From G963664835 sp965220775 (GTDB lineage Bacteria > Chloroflexota > UBA6077 > FW602-bin22 > JBCLEL01), in the NCBI GenBank assembly GCA_965220775.1, contig OZ244845.1:2170001-2234000 (forward strand): a DNA stretch of 64,000 nt, given 5' to 3'. Below the pieces are notes generated by a model that worked only from the letters and a program-made list of their open reading frames with translations, ran no database searches and was not told where the DNA came from. The first letter of the stretch is position 1, and each line of letters begins with the position of its first letter. Below are positions 1 through 8,249 of this stretch, piece by piece. Position numbers and translations under genes: made by a program.

Positions 1-2
1 AA

Positions 3-368
3 TTGACACGAGTAACAAAGGCGGTCACGGCGCACAAAAGACACAAAAAGGTGCTCGCTCTGACCAAAGGACAGCGTGCGACGCGGAGTAAACTCTATCG
101 TCGAGCTCACGAGGCAATGCTCAAGTCGCTGTCGTACGCATATGCCCACCGGCGTAAGCGACGTGGCGATATGCGCCGACTATGGATTGCACGGATCAAT
201 GCCGCCGCTCGCGAGGCTGGACTTACGTACCGTGAGCTAATTCACGGATTGAATCTGGCAAACATCAAGGTCGATCGCAAGATGCTTAGTGATTTGGCCA
301 TTAGCAACAACAAAGATTTCAAATCTGTGGTGGAAACCGCCAGAACAGCTCTAGCGGCAGCCGGCTAG
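3..368 (+). CDS. rplT: 50S ribosomal protein L20
   Basis: Large-subunit protein L20 (121 aa) binds 23S rRNA early in 50S assembly. The translation starts MTRVTKAVTAHKRHKKVL, carries the basic stretch AHRRKRRGDMRRLWIARINAAAR, and ends in the usual globular C-terminal half (NLANIKVDRKMLSDLA). Length matches the family (about 115-120 aa), so the gene is complete. The start is TTG at base 3, chosen because MTRV is the conserved N-terminus; its ribosome binding site lies outside the window. In most bacteria infC and rpmI precede it, and they probably lie just upstream. A 1.1-kb non-coding gap with a miniature inserted element separates it from pheS. Confidence 0.97.
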   Translation: MTRVTKAVTAHKRHKKVLALTKGQRATRSKLYRRAHEAMLKSLSYAYAHRRKRRGDMRRLWIARINAAAREAGLTYRELIHGLNLANIKVDRKMLSDLAISNNKDFKSVVETARTALAAAG

Positions 369-580
369 CTCCAATTGGTGGCGTGAGCGCGGTGGTTTAG
401 TCATACCCAACCCGGTTCTTAAGTCGACATAAGGGCTGTTATCCCTCCTCCAACCTACCCCGCAAATTGCTGAAAGCATTCGTGTTTGTCCATTCTTCGC
501 CGCACACCCTTGTGCTCCCGGGTCTAGTCTACGCATTCAGCGACGTTCGAAACAAAGAATCGAATCGTCCAGACGGACGG

Positions 581-972
581 AGCTCGTGGTAAGTGTTCAG
601 ATTTAGGGGTACCTGCTCCGTAAGGGCGTCCGCCTAGGCGGATCGCACCAATGAGGGTCTACCACAGGCGAGGACGTCTGATCGGGGAAAGCCAGGAAAG
701 GGTTGCAAGGGCGATCCGCCTCAGGCGGATGCCGGGGGATGTGGGGGTGTCCCCCCACAAGAAAGATCCCCTTCTCCTGGCCAGGATAAGGGGGCCAGGT
801 CGAAGACTACGCAAGGCGAGGGGATGAGGTCGAGCAGCTCGTGGATTTGGCATCGACAGGTTGGAAATCACCCCTTGACTGCCTACTGAGGTCCCGAATG
901 GCGAATCGGCCTTTCCAGTTCACGGGCATGGAGGAGAGACATACACCCAAATCTGAACTGTTACAGCTCGTG
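581..972. mobile_element. MITE-like miniature element, copy 1, with 8-bp target duplication
   Basis: The element runs about 589-964 (376 bp) and contains no credible gene. Its ends are imperfect inverted repeats: left GTAAGTGTTCAGATTT, right (reverse complement) GTAACAGTTCAGATTT. It is flanked by the direct repeat AGCTCGTG at 581-588 and 965-972, as expected of a target-site duplication. The interior has a GC-rich palindrome (CGCCTAGGCG, and ATCCGCCTCAGGCGGAT around 710-730) and a second one near 768-795. A near-identical copy is at 31980-32355 and a 3'-truncated one at 30941. An 8-9 bp duplication fits IS256 (Mutator-like) elements, but assignment to that family is inference, since no transposase is in the window. 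Confidence 0.8.
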
Positions 973-979
973 GGTACGA

Positions 980-1009
980 TTGCGTTTCGGCTGTGTGGGC
1001 GGTTAGAAT
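980..1009 (+). promoter_or_regulatory. Putative promoter of the pheST T-box transcript
   Basis: TTGCGT (980-985), an 18-bp spacer and TAGAAT (1004-1009) form a plausible sigma70-type promoter just downstream of the miniature element and upstream of the T-box leader. Both hexamers are imperfect, so this is a weak call. Confidence 0.35.
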
Positions 1010-1094
1010 CCTCTAAGCCAGTTTAACCCGTTTGCAACGTGGGTGATGGCCCGCTTCTGCCTGATCGACGGCGGAAGACGAACAACAAAATACT

Positions 1095-1455
1095 TGAAAG
1101 GCAGAGACGGAGAAAGTAGGCCCGGTACAGGTCATCAGAGAAGGGTGATTACCAGCTGAGAGTCACCCCGTCCCCGACGGCCCGGCTGAAGTTCACTCCC
1201 GAGCCGCTCCCTGAAAGCTGGTCGCTCCATCTGGTAGGGTCGGTCCTCGCGGTCCGATCGCGATCAGGTGGTTTCAAGTCGACCAAGCGTAGGGGAAGAC
1301 GTTTTTGTCTACGTTATAAGACTGCCCGCTTCGACAGACAGCGCTGTCCGCGCACTGCCGGGCGGGGGTGAGAGGCCGGCATGCCGGCCAACAAGGTGGT
1401 ACCGCGGAGCTCAAATGCGCCTTCGTCCTTGACGGAGGCGCGCTTTTTGTTTTGC
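1095..1455 (+). promoter_or_regulatory. T-box leader (tRNA-Phe responsive) of pheST
   Basis: This leader contains the near-invariant T-box sequence AAGGTGGTACCGCGG (1393-1407), followed by an intrinsic terminator ahead of pheS. The 5' part has the Stem I signature GACGGAGAAAGTA near 1106-1118. A specifier-like segment reads GAAGTTCACTCCCGAG near 1188-1203, where TTC (1192-1194) is a phenylalanine codon, matching the downstream gene. Known mechanism of the family: uncharged tRNA pairs with the specifier and the T-box bulge, stabilises the antiterminator and allows transcription into the synthetase genes. The specifier position is inferred from context and not from a folded model. Confidence 0.92.
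1417..1453 (+). terminator. T-box regulated intrinsic terminator
   Basis: GCGCCTTCGTC (1417-1427), loop CTT, and GACGGAGGCGC (1431-1441) form an 11-bp stem with one G-U pair, followed by the T-rich tract GCTTTTTGTTTT. It lies just after the T-box motif and 17 bp before the pheS start, as in transcription-attenuating T-boxes. Confidence 0.9.
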
Positions 1456-1469
1456 TAGGGAGAATCTGA

Positions 1470-2528
1470 ATGAGTGACAATATCGCGAGCCTCGAAAAAC
1501 TCGAATCCTCGGGCGAACGCGAGCTGTCGGTGATTTCGAGCCAGCAAGAGTTGGACGCTTGGCGAGTGCGATACTTGGGCCGGCGTGGTCTATTGTCTGA
1601 AGCGATGCGTGGCCTGGGTAAACTTCCAGCCGAAGAGCGCCCGTTAGTAGGATCAGTTGCCAATCGTATCAAAGGTCGACTGAGTTCCAAGCTGGAAGAG
1701 AAGCAGGCTGCCTTACGGCAGCGAGACCTGCAACTGCGCCTCGAAGAAACGCGCATAGACATAACATTGCAACCGCCATCGCTGATACGCGGACAAACGC
1801 ATGTCGTTCATCAGACGATGCGTCAGATCATCGACGCATTTATCCCACTTGGGTTTCAGGTTGCAGAGGGTCCAGAGGTTGAGCTTGATTACTACAATTT
1901 CGAGGCGCTGAACATTCCTAAGGACCATCCGGCTCGAGACATGTGGGACACGTTCTGGGTTGACGATCCTCGTCGCCCCGGTGAAGTCCTGCTGCGAACA
2001 CACACCTCTCCAGTTCAGATTCGCGTGATGGAGCACAGTAAACCTCCGATACGAGTGTTGGTACCCGGAATGTGCTACCGCTACGAAGCAGTAGATGCCA
2101 CCCACGAGTCTGTTTTCTATCAGGTGGAAGGGTTGGCTGTTGACCGCGGCATCACCATGGCCGAGTTGAAAGGAACCTTGGTCAGCTTTACGCATTCCGT
2201 GTTTGGTCCGGAGCGAAAGACCAGGTTCCGCTGTGACTATTTTCCGTTCGTCGAACCCGGCGTCGAACTCGCTATTGATTGCCATGGCTGCGGAGGATCG
2301 GGTTGCCGGCTCTGTAAGCAGACAGGTTGGATCGAAATCCTTGGCGCCGGCATGGTCCACCCCAACGTGCTGGAAGCGGTCGGTTACGATCCAGAAATAT
2401 ACACTGGCTTCGCATTTGGAATGGGGCCGGAGCGGATTGCGATGTTGAAGCACGGTATCGACGACATACGGTTATTCAAGAGCAACGATTTGCGGTTCTT
2501 GCAGCAATTCGCACCGGAGGTACGATGA
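1470..2528 (+). CDS. pheS: Phenylalanine-tRNA ligase alpha subunit
   Basis: The catalytic alpha chain of the class II (alpha-beta)2 synthetase charges tRNA-Phe (352 aa). It has an N-terminal coiled-coil arm (about 1-100), then the class II core. Visible motifs include the motif 2 region (VLLRTHTSPVQIRVM, then GMCYRYEAVDATHE with FYQVEGLAVD) and motif 3 (FAFGMGPERIAMLKHGIDDIR). The ATG start follows a GGGAG site. Its stop TGA directly abuts the pheT ATG, so the two are translationally linked. A phenylalanine T-box upstream should control expression. An internal CxGCGGSGCRLC run (about residue 272) is a cysteine-rich loop seen in some bacterial PheS and may bind metal. Confidence 0.97.
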   Translation: MSDNIASLEKLESSGERELSVISSQQELDAWRVRYLGRRGLLSEAMRGLGKLPAEERPLVGSVANRIKGRLSSKLEEKQAALRQRDLQLRLEETRIDITLQPPSLIRGQTHVVHQTMRQIIDAFIPLGFQVAEGPEVELDYYNFEALNIPKDHPARDMWDTFWVDDPRRPGEVLLRTHTSPVQIRVMEHSKPPIRVLVPGMCYRYEAVDATHESVFYQVEGLAVDRGITMAELKGTLVSFTHSVFGPERKTRFRCDYFPFVEPGVELAIDCHGCGGSGCRLCKQTGWIEILGAGMVHPNVLEAVGYDPEIYTGFAFGMGPERIAMLKHGIDDIRLFKSNDLRFLQQFAPEVR

Positions 2529-4979
2529 ATGAACATTGCACTGAATTGGCTGAAATCCTACTTAGACTTTAACCAGCCGGTAAGCGAACTGGCTCACATC
2601 TTGACCATGGCCGGCATAGAGGTGGCCGAGATTAGAGAGGTGGGCGCGAACTGGAACAAAATCTACGTTGGTCGGATCACATCTCTGGAAAAGCACCCAA
2701 ATGCCGACAGGCTTCTGCTTGCTACGGTTGACTACGACGCCGAGCCGATCACAGTAGTCACCGGGGCGCCCAATCTCAAAGTAGGTGACGTAGTACCTCT
2801 GGCGCTGGCGGGCTCCACGTTGCAAGATCCATATGCCGATCTTCCACGAACTATGAAAGTGAAACCGGTCAAGCTTCGTGGGGTCCGTTCCGAAGGGATG
2901 GTATGTTCTGCCAAGGAGCTCGGCTTGGGCGAAGATCACTCCGGAATACTGAAACTCGATCCTGACTGCGAGATCGGTCGCGGTCTTCGTGAAGAGTTGG
3001 GCGACACGATTTTTCAACTGGACGTCACGCCAAATCGAAGTGATTGTCTCTCAGTGCTCGGCGTCGCCAGCGAGATTGCCGCCCACCTTGACACAACCGT
3101 ACGTCGCCCGGCACTCGAATGGGAAGGTGCCGGCGAGCCGTCTGACGATCTGGTCTCAATTGAGATCGCCGATACCGATCTCTGTTCCCGCTACTGTGGC
3201 ACTGTCGTACGCGGTGTTACGGTGGGCCCATCTCCGCGCTGGCTCCGACAACGACTGGAAGCAGTAGGTCTGCGGCCGATCAACAATGTAGTCGACGTTA
3301 CCAACTTTGTAATGTGGGAGTTCGGCCAGCCACTCCACGCCTTTGATTACCGCAAACTTCGCGGCGCTAGGATCGTTGTGCGTCGGGCCCGCCCCGGCGA
3401 AAAAATCGTCACGATCGACCGGGTTAATCGAGAACTAGATGGTGAGACACTGGTTATCGCCGACGCTGAGCGACCAGTGGCGATTGCCGGAGTGATGGGG
3501 GGAAGCGATACCGAGGTCAATGAAGGCACTGTCGACGTGCTGATTGAATCGGCAACTTTTGACCAGACCTCCATCCGCAAGACAGTCCAGCAGCAGAAAC
3601 TGCCCTCAGAGGCCTCGCGCCGATTTGACAAGGGACTGCCGATCGAGCTTTCTCGTATCGCGATAGACAGAGCCACCCGTCTACTGTCAGAAGTAGCCGG
3701 CGGCCGAGCAGCTCCTGGAGTAGTGGATGCCTGTCCCAAACCACCTACCTCAAATACCATCATCTTTCCAATAAATGAAGCCGAGCGACTGCTCGGTGTG
3801 AAGTTAACAAGCGATGCGATAGTTGCGGTTTTGAGGCGTTTGTCGATCGACGTGATCGAAGAAGATTCGCGCCTCTTGCTACGACCGCCATACTGGCGAA
3901 CCGATCTGCGGATCAAAGCGGACATCGTCGAGGAAATCGCCCGAATAATCGGCTACGATCAGTTGCCTACGCGAATGCCATCCGGCGCCGTGCCAGACGT
4001 CCAGCCTGCTCGTTTCTGGCATCGAGCCGAGCGCATGCGGTCGTTGTTGGCCACACTCGGATTGAACGAGATAGTTACATATCCCCTGGTTAGCCAGGAG
4101 AGACAGGAGCGAGTACCCCGCGCTCTCGCCGGATCTCGAAGTGCGTCGGATTTTGACGAACGGTTCAACCCGCCGGCAGCGGCGATAAAGCTGGTAAATC
4201 CCCTCAGCACGGACGCCGACGCTCTTCGCGTTAATACAATCGCCCAGCTTCTGGAGACGCTGCGCGACAATCTGCGCTACCGAGAAGGAGACGTCGATCT
4301 TTTTGAGATCGGGAAGATCTATCTCCGAAACCGCGACGCTTTGCCGGAAGAACGAAATCTGCTGAACGCGGCCCTATACCGCGACCGGCGGGGCCGACGA
4401 TGGGGACAGGTCGACAGCCAGGATTTTTATGACGGCAAGGCATTGGTCAATGCCGTTGCCGATACCTTCGGTCTTGGCGTGGATTATCAGCCGCTTGAGC
4501 ACCCGCTTTTCCTGACGGGCAGGGCCGCTGCAGTGATTCTGCTTGGAGACGGGAGCCTTGTTGGCGCGGTTGGCGAAATCCAACCCGACGTACTCGGCAG
4601 ATTCGACATAGAAAAGTCAACAACTCTAATCGTCTTCGATTTGGACAGACTCGCCCAGTCGCCTGAAGAAGAGCAAGGATACCAACCCCTGCCCCGCTTT
4701 CCCGCCGTCCAGCAGGACCTCGCAATTGTGGTTGATCAGTCGGTGGCGTCCGCTGATGTTGAACAAGTGATCCGGGAGGTGGGCCAGCCTCTGATCGAGT
4801 CTATCGAACTGTTTGACTTGTTTCAGGGTGAAAGCATCGGCTTGGGCCGGCGCAGCCTAGCGTACCATCTGAATTACAGGGTGCCAGATCGTACCCTTAC
4901 GGACGATGAAGTCGCTTCGCGGCATCAAGCGATCACAACGGCGCTATCGAATCGTTTGAACGCCACATTGCGCGCGTGA
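2529..4979 (+). CDS. pheT: Phenylalanine-tRNA ligase beta subunit
   Basis: The beta subunit (816 aa) carries tRNA binding and editing. Domains in order: an N-terminal stretch (MNIALNWLKSYLDF), the EMAP/tRNA-binding fold (about 40-150), the B3/B4 editing domain (RPINNVVDVTNFVMWEFGQPLHAFDY near 255-280), B5 (about 405-475), the class II-like core, and a C-terminal ferredoxin-fold anticodon domain (PRFPAVQQDLAIVVD to RTLTDDEV). Length is normal. The ATG begins right after the pheS stop with no gap, so a two-gene operon under the T-box is the simple reading. Confidence 0.97.
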   Translation: MNIALNWLKSYLDFNQPVSELAHILTMAGIEVAEIREVGANWNKIYVGRITSLEKHPNADRLLLATVDYDAEPITVVTGAPNLKVGDVVPLALAGSTLQDPYADLPRTMKVKPVKLRGVRSEGMVCSAKELGLGEDHSGILKLDPDCEIGRGLREELGDTIFQLDVTPNRSDCLSVLGVASEIAAHLDTTVRRPALEWEGAGEPSDDLVSIEIADTDLCSRYCGTVVRGVTVGPSPRWLRQRLEAVGLRPINNVVDVTNFVMWEFGQPLHAFDYRKLRGARIVVRRARPGEKIVTIDRVNRELDGETLVIADAERPVAIAGVMGGSDTEVNEGTVDVLIESATFDQTSIRKTVQQQKLPSEASRRFDKGLPIELSRIAIDRATRLLSEVAGGRAAPGVVDACPKPPTSNTIIFPINEAERLLGVKLTSDAIVAVLRRLSIDVIEEDSRLLLRPPYWRTDLRIKADIVEEIARIIGYDQLPTRMPSGAVPDVQPARFWHRAERMRSLLATLGLNEIVTYPLVSQERQERVPRALAGSRSASDFDERFNPPAAAIKLVNPLSTDADALRVNTIAQLLETLRDNLRYREGDVDLFEIGKIYLRNRDALPEERNLLNAALYRDRRGRRWGQVDSQDFYDGKALVNAVADTFGLGVDYQPLEHPLFLTGRAAAVILLGDGSLVGAVGEIQPDVLGRFDIEKSTTLIVFDLDRLAQSPEEEQGYQPLPRFPAVQQDLAIVVDQSVASADVEQVIREVGQPLIESIELFDLFQGESIGLGRRSLAYHLNYRVPDRTLTDDEVASRHQAITTALSNRLNATLRA

Positions 4980-5034
4980 CCGGGGGTGCCAAAGAGGTCG
5001 CTTCATATTAAGGGCGAGTCCCTTGGAGACAGCC

Positions 5035-5498
5035 ATGAGGTACACTATTCGCCATGATGAGTCGAGGGATTTCCTCGCCGTTTCGCCGCTGTTGCCAGAG
5101 TTGGGTAGGGGCGAACTGAACTCAGCCTCGGAACCCATTTTTCGAGAGCGATACGCCTGCCACATTGGGCGGGCGGACACCGCGAGTCTGGTGGCCGAGG
5201 AGGACGGCCCAGGTAGTCGGAGTCCTATCGATGGAGTTTCGCGAGCGGTTGAATCGGCCAAACCGCGAGGCTTGGATTCCCGACCTGATCGTGACCGAAC
5301 GGAGCCGTGGCCGTGGCCGTGGGTTGGGACGCGCATTATTGCTTGCCGCAGTTTGAAATTGCCCAACAGCATGGCTGCTACCGTTTATCGCTGGAGACAG
5401 GATACAATCGCAGGGTTGATCACCAACTCTATTTGGCAATGGGAATGTGGGAACAAGGCAGCTTCTTCGATGTTGAATTCGGAGGGTCGGAATCCTGA
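5035..5498 (+). pseudogene. GNAT-family N-acetyltransferase remnant with two frameshifts
   Basis: Three consecutive frames join into one GNAT-like protein. The first reads MRYTIRHDESRDFLAVSPLL to SLVAEEDG, the second from about 5207 reads QVVGVLSMEFRERLNRPNRE to IVTERSRGRGRGLGRALLLAA, and the third from about 5352 reads FEIAQQHGCYRLSLETG to MGMWEQGSFFDVEF. The middle part holds the acetyl-CoA loop motif (RGRGLGRAL, the Q/RxxGxG/A pattern) after a beta-4-like strand. Frame changes lie near 5200-5220 and 5345-5357. The ATG at 5035 follows GGAGA. Two real frameshifts make it a pseudogene; assembly errors are possible but less likely at two separate places. Confidence 0.75.
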
Positions 5499-5532
5499 AT
5501 AAGCTCGCAGGTATCTCGCAGGTATATAGTAG

Positions 5533-5561
5533 TTGACCTCCATCGCCTTTCCGTGTAATAC
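5533..5561 (+). promoter_or_regulatory. Putative sigma70 promoter of amt
   Basis: TTGACC (5533-5538), a 17-bp spacer and TAATAC (5556-5561) lie about 100 bp upstream of the amt start, in the gap after the GNAT remnant. Hexamers and spacing are good, but no operator for nitrogen control could be identified. Confidence 0.5.
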
Positions 5562-5660
5562 CGTCCCAACAATACCGCCACACCAAGAAAATTCAGCCAC
5601 GCCACGGGTCTTCGATCGCTCGTGCTTACTCACCGGATTCTTAGAGGGAGGCCGGATTTC

Positions 5661-6881
5661 ATGATTAGTGGAGCAGATACGGCCTGGGTACTCATCAGTT
5701 CGGCACTCGTCCTGATGATGATTCCCGGGATCGCGTTTTTCTATGGGGGCCTCGTTCGGAGAAAGAACATCGCCGGAACACTCATGCAGGTCGTAGTTAC
5801 GATGGGAGTCGTGGGCGTTGTATGGGTATTGTGGGGCTACAGCCTCGCTTTCGGCCCGTCAATCGGTGGTCTTGTAGGTAGTATCGAATGGCTTGGACTC
5901 GCCGGGGTCAGTGCGACCGACGCGGGGCCGTACTCAGACGCCATTCCGCACCAGACGTTTATGATCTTCCAGGGCATGTTCGCGATGATCACACCGGCGA
6001 TAGTCATCGGCGGATTCGCTGAGCGGATGAAGTTTTCGTCGTTTGTCGTCTTCACGGTTCTCTGGGTGACCATCGTTTACGCTCCAATGGCGCATTGGGT
6101 ATGGAGCACTGATGGCTGGATCAATGCGCTTGGTGCCCTCGACTTCGCCGGCGGCACCGTCGTTCACATTAATTCCGGCGTCGCGGCGCTTGCAGCAGCC
6201 CTGATCATTGGCAAGCGCCTTGGCTATGGAGAGAAGCCTATGGCACCCCACCACGTACCGATGGTCGTATTAGGCGCGGGTCTACTTTGGTTCGGTTGGT
6301 TCGGCTTCAACGCCGGCAGCGCCCTCGCTCCCGACGGAAACGCAGTCAACGCCTTCGTTGTTACAAACACCGCGGCTGCTGCAGGCGTAGTCTCGTGGAT
6401 GGCCATGTCGTGGCTCTTAGACGAGAAGCCAAGCCTTATCGGTGCTGCCTCCGGTGCCGTCGCCGGCCTTGTGGCGATCACTCCCGCAGCCGGGTTCGTC
6501 GGTGCTATGCCGGCAATAATCATCGGACTGATAGCTGGTGTCCTTTGCTACTTGTCTATCAAGATCGTAAGTAGGCTTCGAGTCGACGACTCGCTGGCGG
6601 TACTTGGGGTCCACGGAATAGGTGGCACCTGGGGCGCAATTGCCACTGGCTTGTTCGTCGGTGTTGGCTTTGGAGCGTTGGCCGATGGAGTCAGTCGCGT
6701 CGAGCAGATCCTTTATCAGCTCGTCAGCATCGGTGCGGCATGGGGTTGGTCCTTGGTGGCCACATCGCTGATCTTGATTGTCATCAAGGTGACAATCGGA
6801 CTCCGGCTAAGCGTCGGTGATGAGGAAGCCGGCCTGGATATTTCGCAGCACGGAGAAATCGCCTACTCATCCGAAGATTAG
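5661..6881 (+). CDS. amt: Ammonium transporter
   Basis: An Amt/MEP/Rh-family ammonium channel of the inner membrane (406 aa, normal length, about 11 transmembrane helices). Family signatures are present: the N-terminal MIPGIAFFYGGLVRRKN, the signature region DFAGGTVVHINSGVAALAAAL, the pore histidine region APHHVPMVVLGAGLLWFGWFGFN (shown here in part), and LGVHGIGGTWGAIATGLF near the C-terminus. The ATG at 5661 is chosen because AGAGGGAGG lies about 10 bp upstream and the family N-terminus starts here; in-frame codons further upstream add an atypical extension. A PII gene follows 104 bp downstream, the classical amt-glnK pairing in which PII plugs the channel when ammonium is plentiful. Confidence 0.95.
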   Translation: MISGADTAWVLISSALVLMMIPGIAFFYGGLVRRKNIAGTLMQVVVTMGVVGVVWVLWGYSLAFGPSIGGLVGSIEWLGLAGVSATDAGPYSDAIPHQTFMIFQGMFAMITPAIVIGGFAERMKFSSFVVFTVLWVTIVYAPMAHWVWSTDGWINALGALDFAGGTVVHINSGVAALAAALIIGKRLGYGEKPMAPHHVPMVVLGAGLLWFGWFGFNAGSALAPDGNAVNAFVVTNTAAAAGVVSWMAMSWLLDEKPSLIGAASGAVAGLVAITPAAGFVGAMPAIIIGLIAGVLCYLSIKIVSRLRVDDSLAVLGVHGIGGTWGAIATGLFVGVGFGALADGVSRVEQILYQLVSIGAAWGWSLVATSLILIVIKVTIGLRLSVGDEEAGLDISQHGEIAYSSED

Positions 6882-6985
6882 TCCAAAAGGGTTACATTCG
6901 TTGAGTGCGGAGGTTGCTGCGGATTGATGGCAGGTAGCCCTTCAACCTCTATGACCCGAATATGCGTCCACGTGGGGAATCTATC

Positions 6986-7330
6986 ATGAACAAAATCGAA
7001 GCGATCATCAGACCGGAGAAGCTGCACGCGGTTACCGAGGGCCTGGCCGGCGTAGGACTCGTGGGTCTCAACGTGGTCCAGGTGACGGGTCGCGGGGCAC
7101 AGCGAGGCGTCGTCGCTGGGGGAGCGCGGGGGGTAGGTCGGCGAGTCGTCGATATGCTGCCTAAGGTCAAGATCGAACTCGTCGTCAAGGACAACCAAAC
7201 ACAGATCGCTATCGACACCGTAATCGAGAAGGCCCGTACCGGGGAGATCGGCGACGGTAAGATATTCGTTATGCCTGTGTCTAACGTCATCCGCGTACGA
7301 ACGGGCGAGCAGGGTGACGACGCCGTATAA
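6986..7330 (+). CDS. PII-family nitrogen regulatory protein (GlnB/GlnK-like)
   Basis: A PII signal protein (114 aa) that normally trimerises, binds ATP/ADP and 2-oxoglutarate and blocks Amt. The start MNKIEAIIRPEKL and the C-terminal EIGDGKIFVMPV with RVRTGEQG are standard PII elements, as is VDMLPKVKIELVV. The T-loop is unusual: where most PII proteins have a GHTEIYRGAEY-like loop, this one reads QRGVVAGGARGVGRR. It has no tyrosine for uridylylation and about two extra residues. The ATG at 6986 was preferred over an upstream in-frame ATG at 6962 because it gives the family N-terminus. Location after amt supports a GlnK-like role, probably without covalent modification. Confidence 0.9.
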   Translation: MNKIEAIIRPEKLHAVTEGLAGVGLVGLNVVQVTGRGAQRGVVAGGARGVGRRVVDMLPKVKIELVVKDNQTQIAIDTVIEKARTGEIGDGKIFVMPVSNVIRVRTGEQGDDAV

Positions 7331-7355
7331 TTCAGTAGAAAGCGTTCGCTTGAGT

Positions 7356-8249
7356 CTAGGGGCTGTACGGTACCGGAATTCCTTTAGCTAGCATTTCGAC
7401 GCGATAGACGCTGGTCCGAGCGGTTATGTACAGAGTCGTCCAGTCTTTCCCACCCCACGCCAGATTGGCCGGCGACTCAGGGGTTACGATACGCCCAAGG
7501 AGCTCGCCTGACGGATCGACGACCCAGGTTCCTCCAGGTCCGGAGCAGTACAGAATGCCCTGCTGATCCACTTTCATCCCATCGGGAGTCACGATGCCTG
7601 GGCGGTCGATGTCGATAACTACTCTGCTGTTTGTCACCGTCCCATTATCGTTTAAATCCAGTGCCCTGACGTGACGGCGTCCGCTGTCAACCACGTAGAG
7701 CGTCCTCTCGTCAGGTGAGAACGCAAGGCCGTTCGGTCCCTCGAAATCATCTGATACCAAAGTAATAGTGCCGGCCCCATCGGCCGCAAACACGCCGCTG
7801 AACTCCAGTTCTTTGCCTTCAGGGTAGGTCGGCAAGCCGTACACGGGATCGGTAAAGTAAATGTCGCCATTCGACTTGAGTGCTAAGTCATTCGGACTAT
7901 TGAAGCGCTTGCCTTGGAACCTGTCGAAGAGCGTCGTGGCGTGGCCGTCTTCCGACACAACCGACACGCGTCGCGAGTCCCCTTCACACACTATTAGCCT
8001 GCCCTCGTGGTCGATCGTCATGCCATTCGCTTTGTCCGACGGTGAGCGAAAGGTCGTTATTTCGGGCCCCTCCGGCAGCTCGCGTAGGCGGACGGTCCGT
8101 CTATTTGGGATGTCGTTGAAGAGCAGGTACCCTTCCTTCCAGACAGGTCCCTCCGTAAACGCGAAACCCCCTGCAACTCTCTCGATCTTCGCGTCACCCG
8201 GTATGAGATCAAGAATCTTGGCGGACAGAACCTCGACAAATCCTTCCAT
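7356..8249 (-). CDS. SMP-30/gluconolactonase/LRE-family protein
   Basis: A six-bladed beta-propeller hydrolase of the SMP-30/gluconolactonase family (297 aa), expected to open sugar lactones using a bound divalent cation. Signatures: FTEGPVWKEGYLLFNDIPNRR (metal-binding Glu, residues about 30-50), SDKANGMTIDHEGRLIVCE, FNSPNDLALKSNGDIYFTDPVYGL (metal Asn, Asp) and PNGLAFSPDERTLYVVDSG (metal Asp). No signal peptide is seen, so it is probably cytoplasmic. The ATG is preceded by AGGAGG at good spacing. It converges with the PII gene (25 bp between ends) and looks monocistronic. The exact lactone cannot be told from sequence. Confidence 0.9.
   Translation of the reverse strand: MEGFVEVLSAKILDLIPGDAKIERVAGGFAFTEGPVWKEGYLLFNDIPNRRTVRLRELPEGPEITTFRSPSDKANGMTIDHEGRLIVCEGDSRRVSVVSEDGHATTLFDRFQGKRFNSPNDLALKSNGDIYFTDPVYGLPTYPEGKELEFSGVFAADGAGTITLVSDDFEGPNGLAFSPDERTLYVVDSGRRHVRALDLNDNGTVTNSRVVIDIDRPGIVTPDGMKVDQQGILYCSGPGGTWVVDPSGELLGRIVTPESPANLAWGGKDWTTLYITARTSVYRVEMLAKGIPVPYSP

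Noticed and set aside
659..871. 70-aa minus-strand frame, repeated at 32050-32262
   Set aside because: It lies within the miniature element and exists only because the element is repeated. The translation is Arg/Pro-rich, lacks a ribosome binding site, and is absent in intact form from copy 3.
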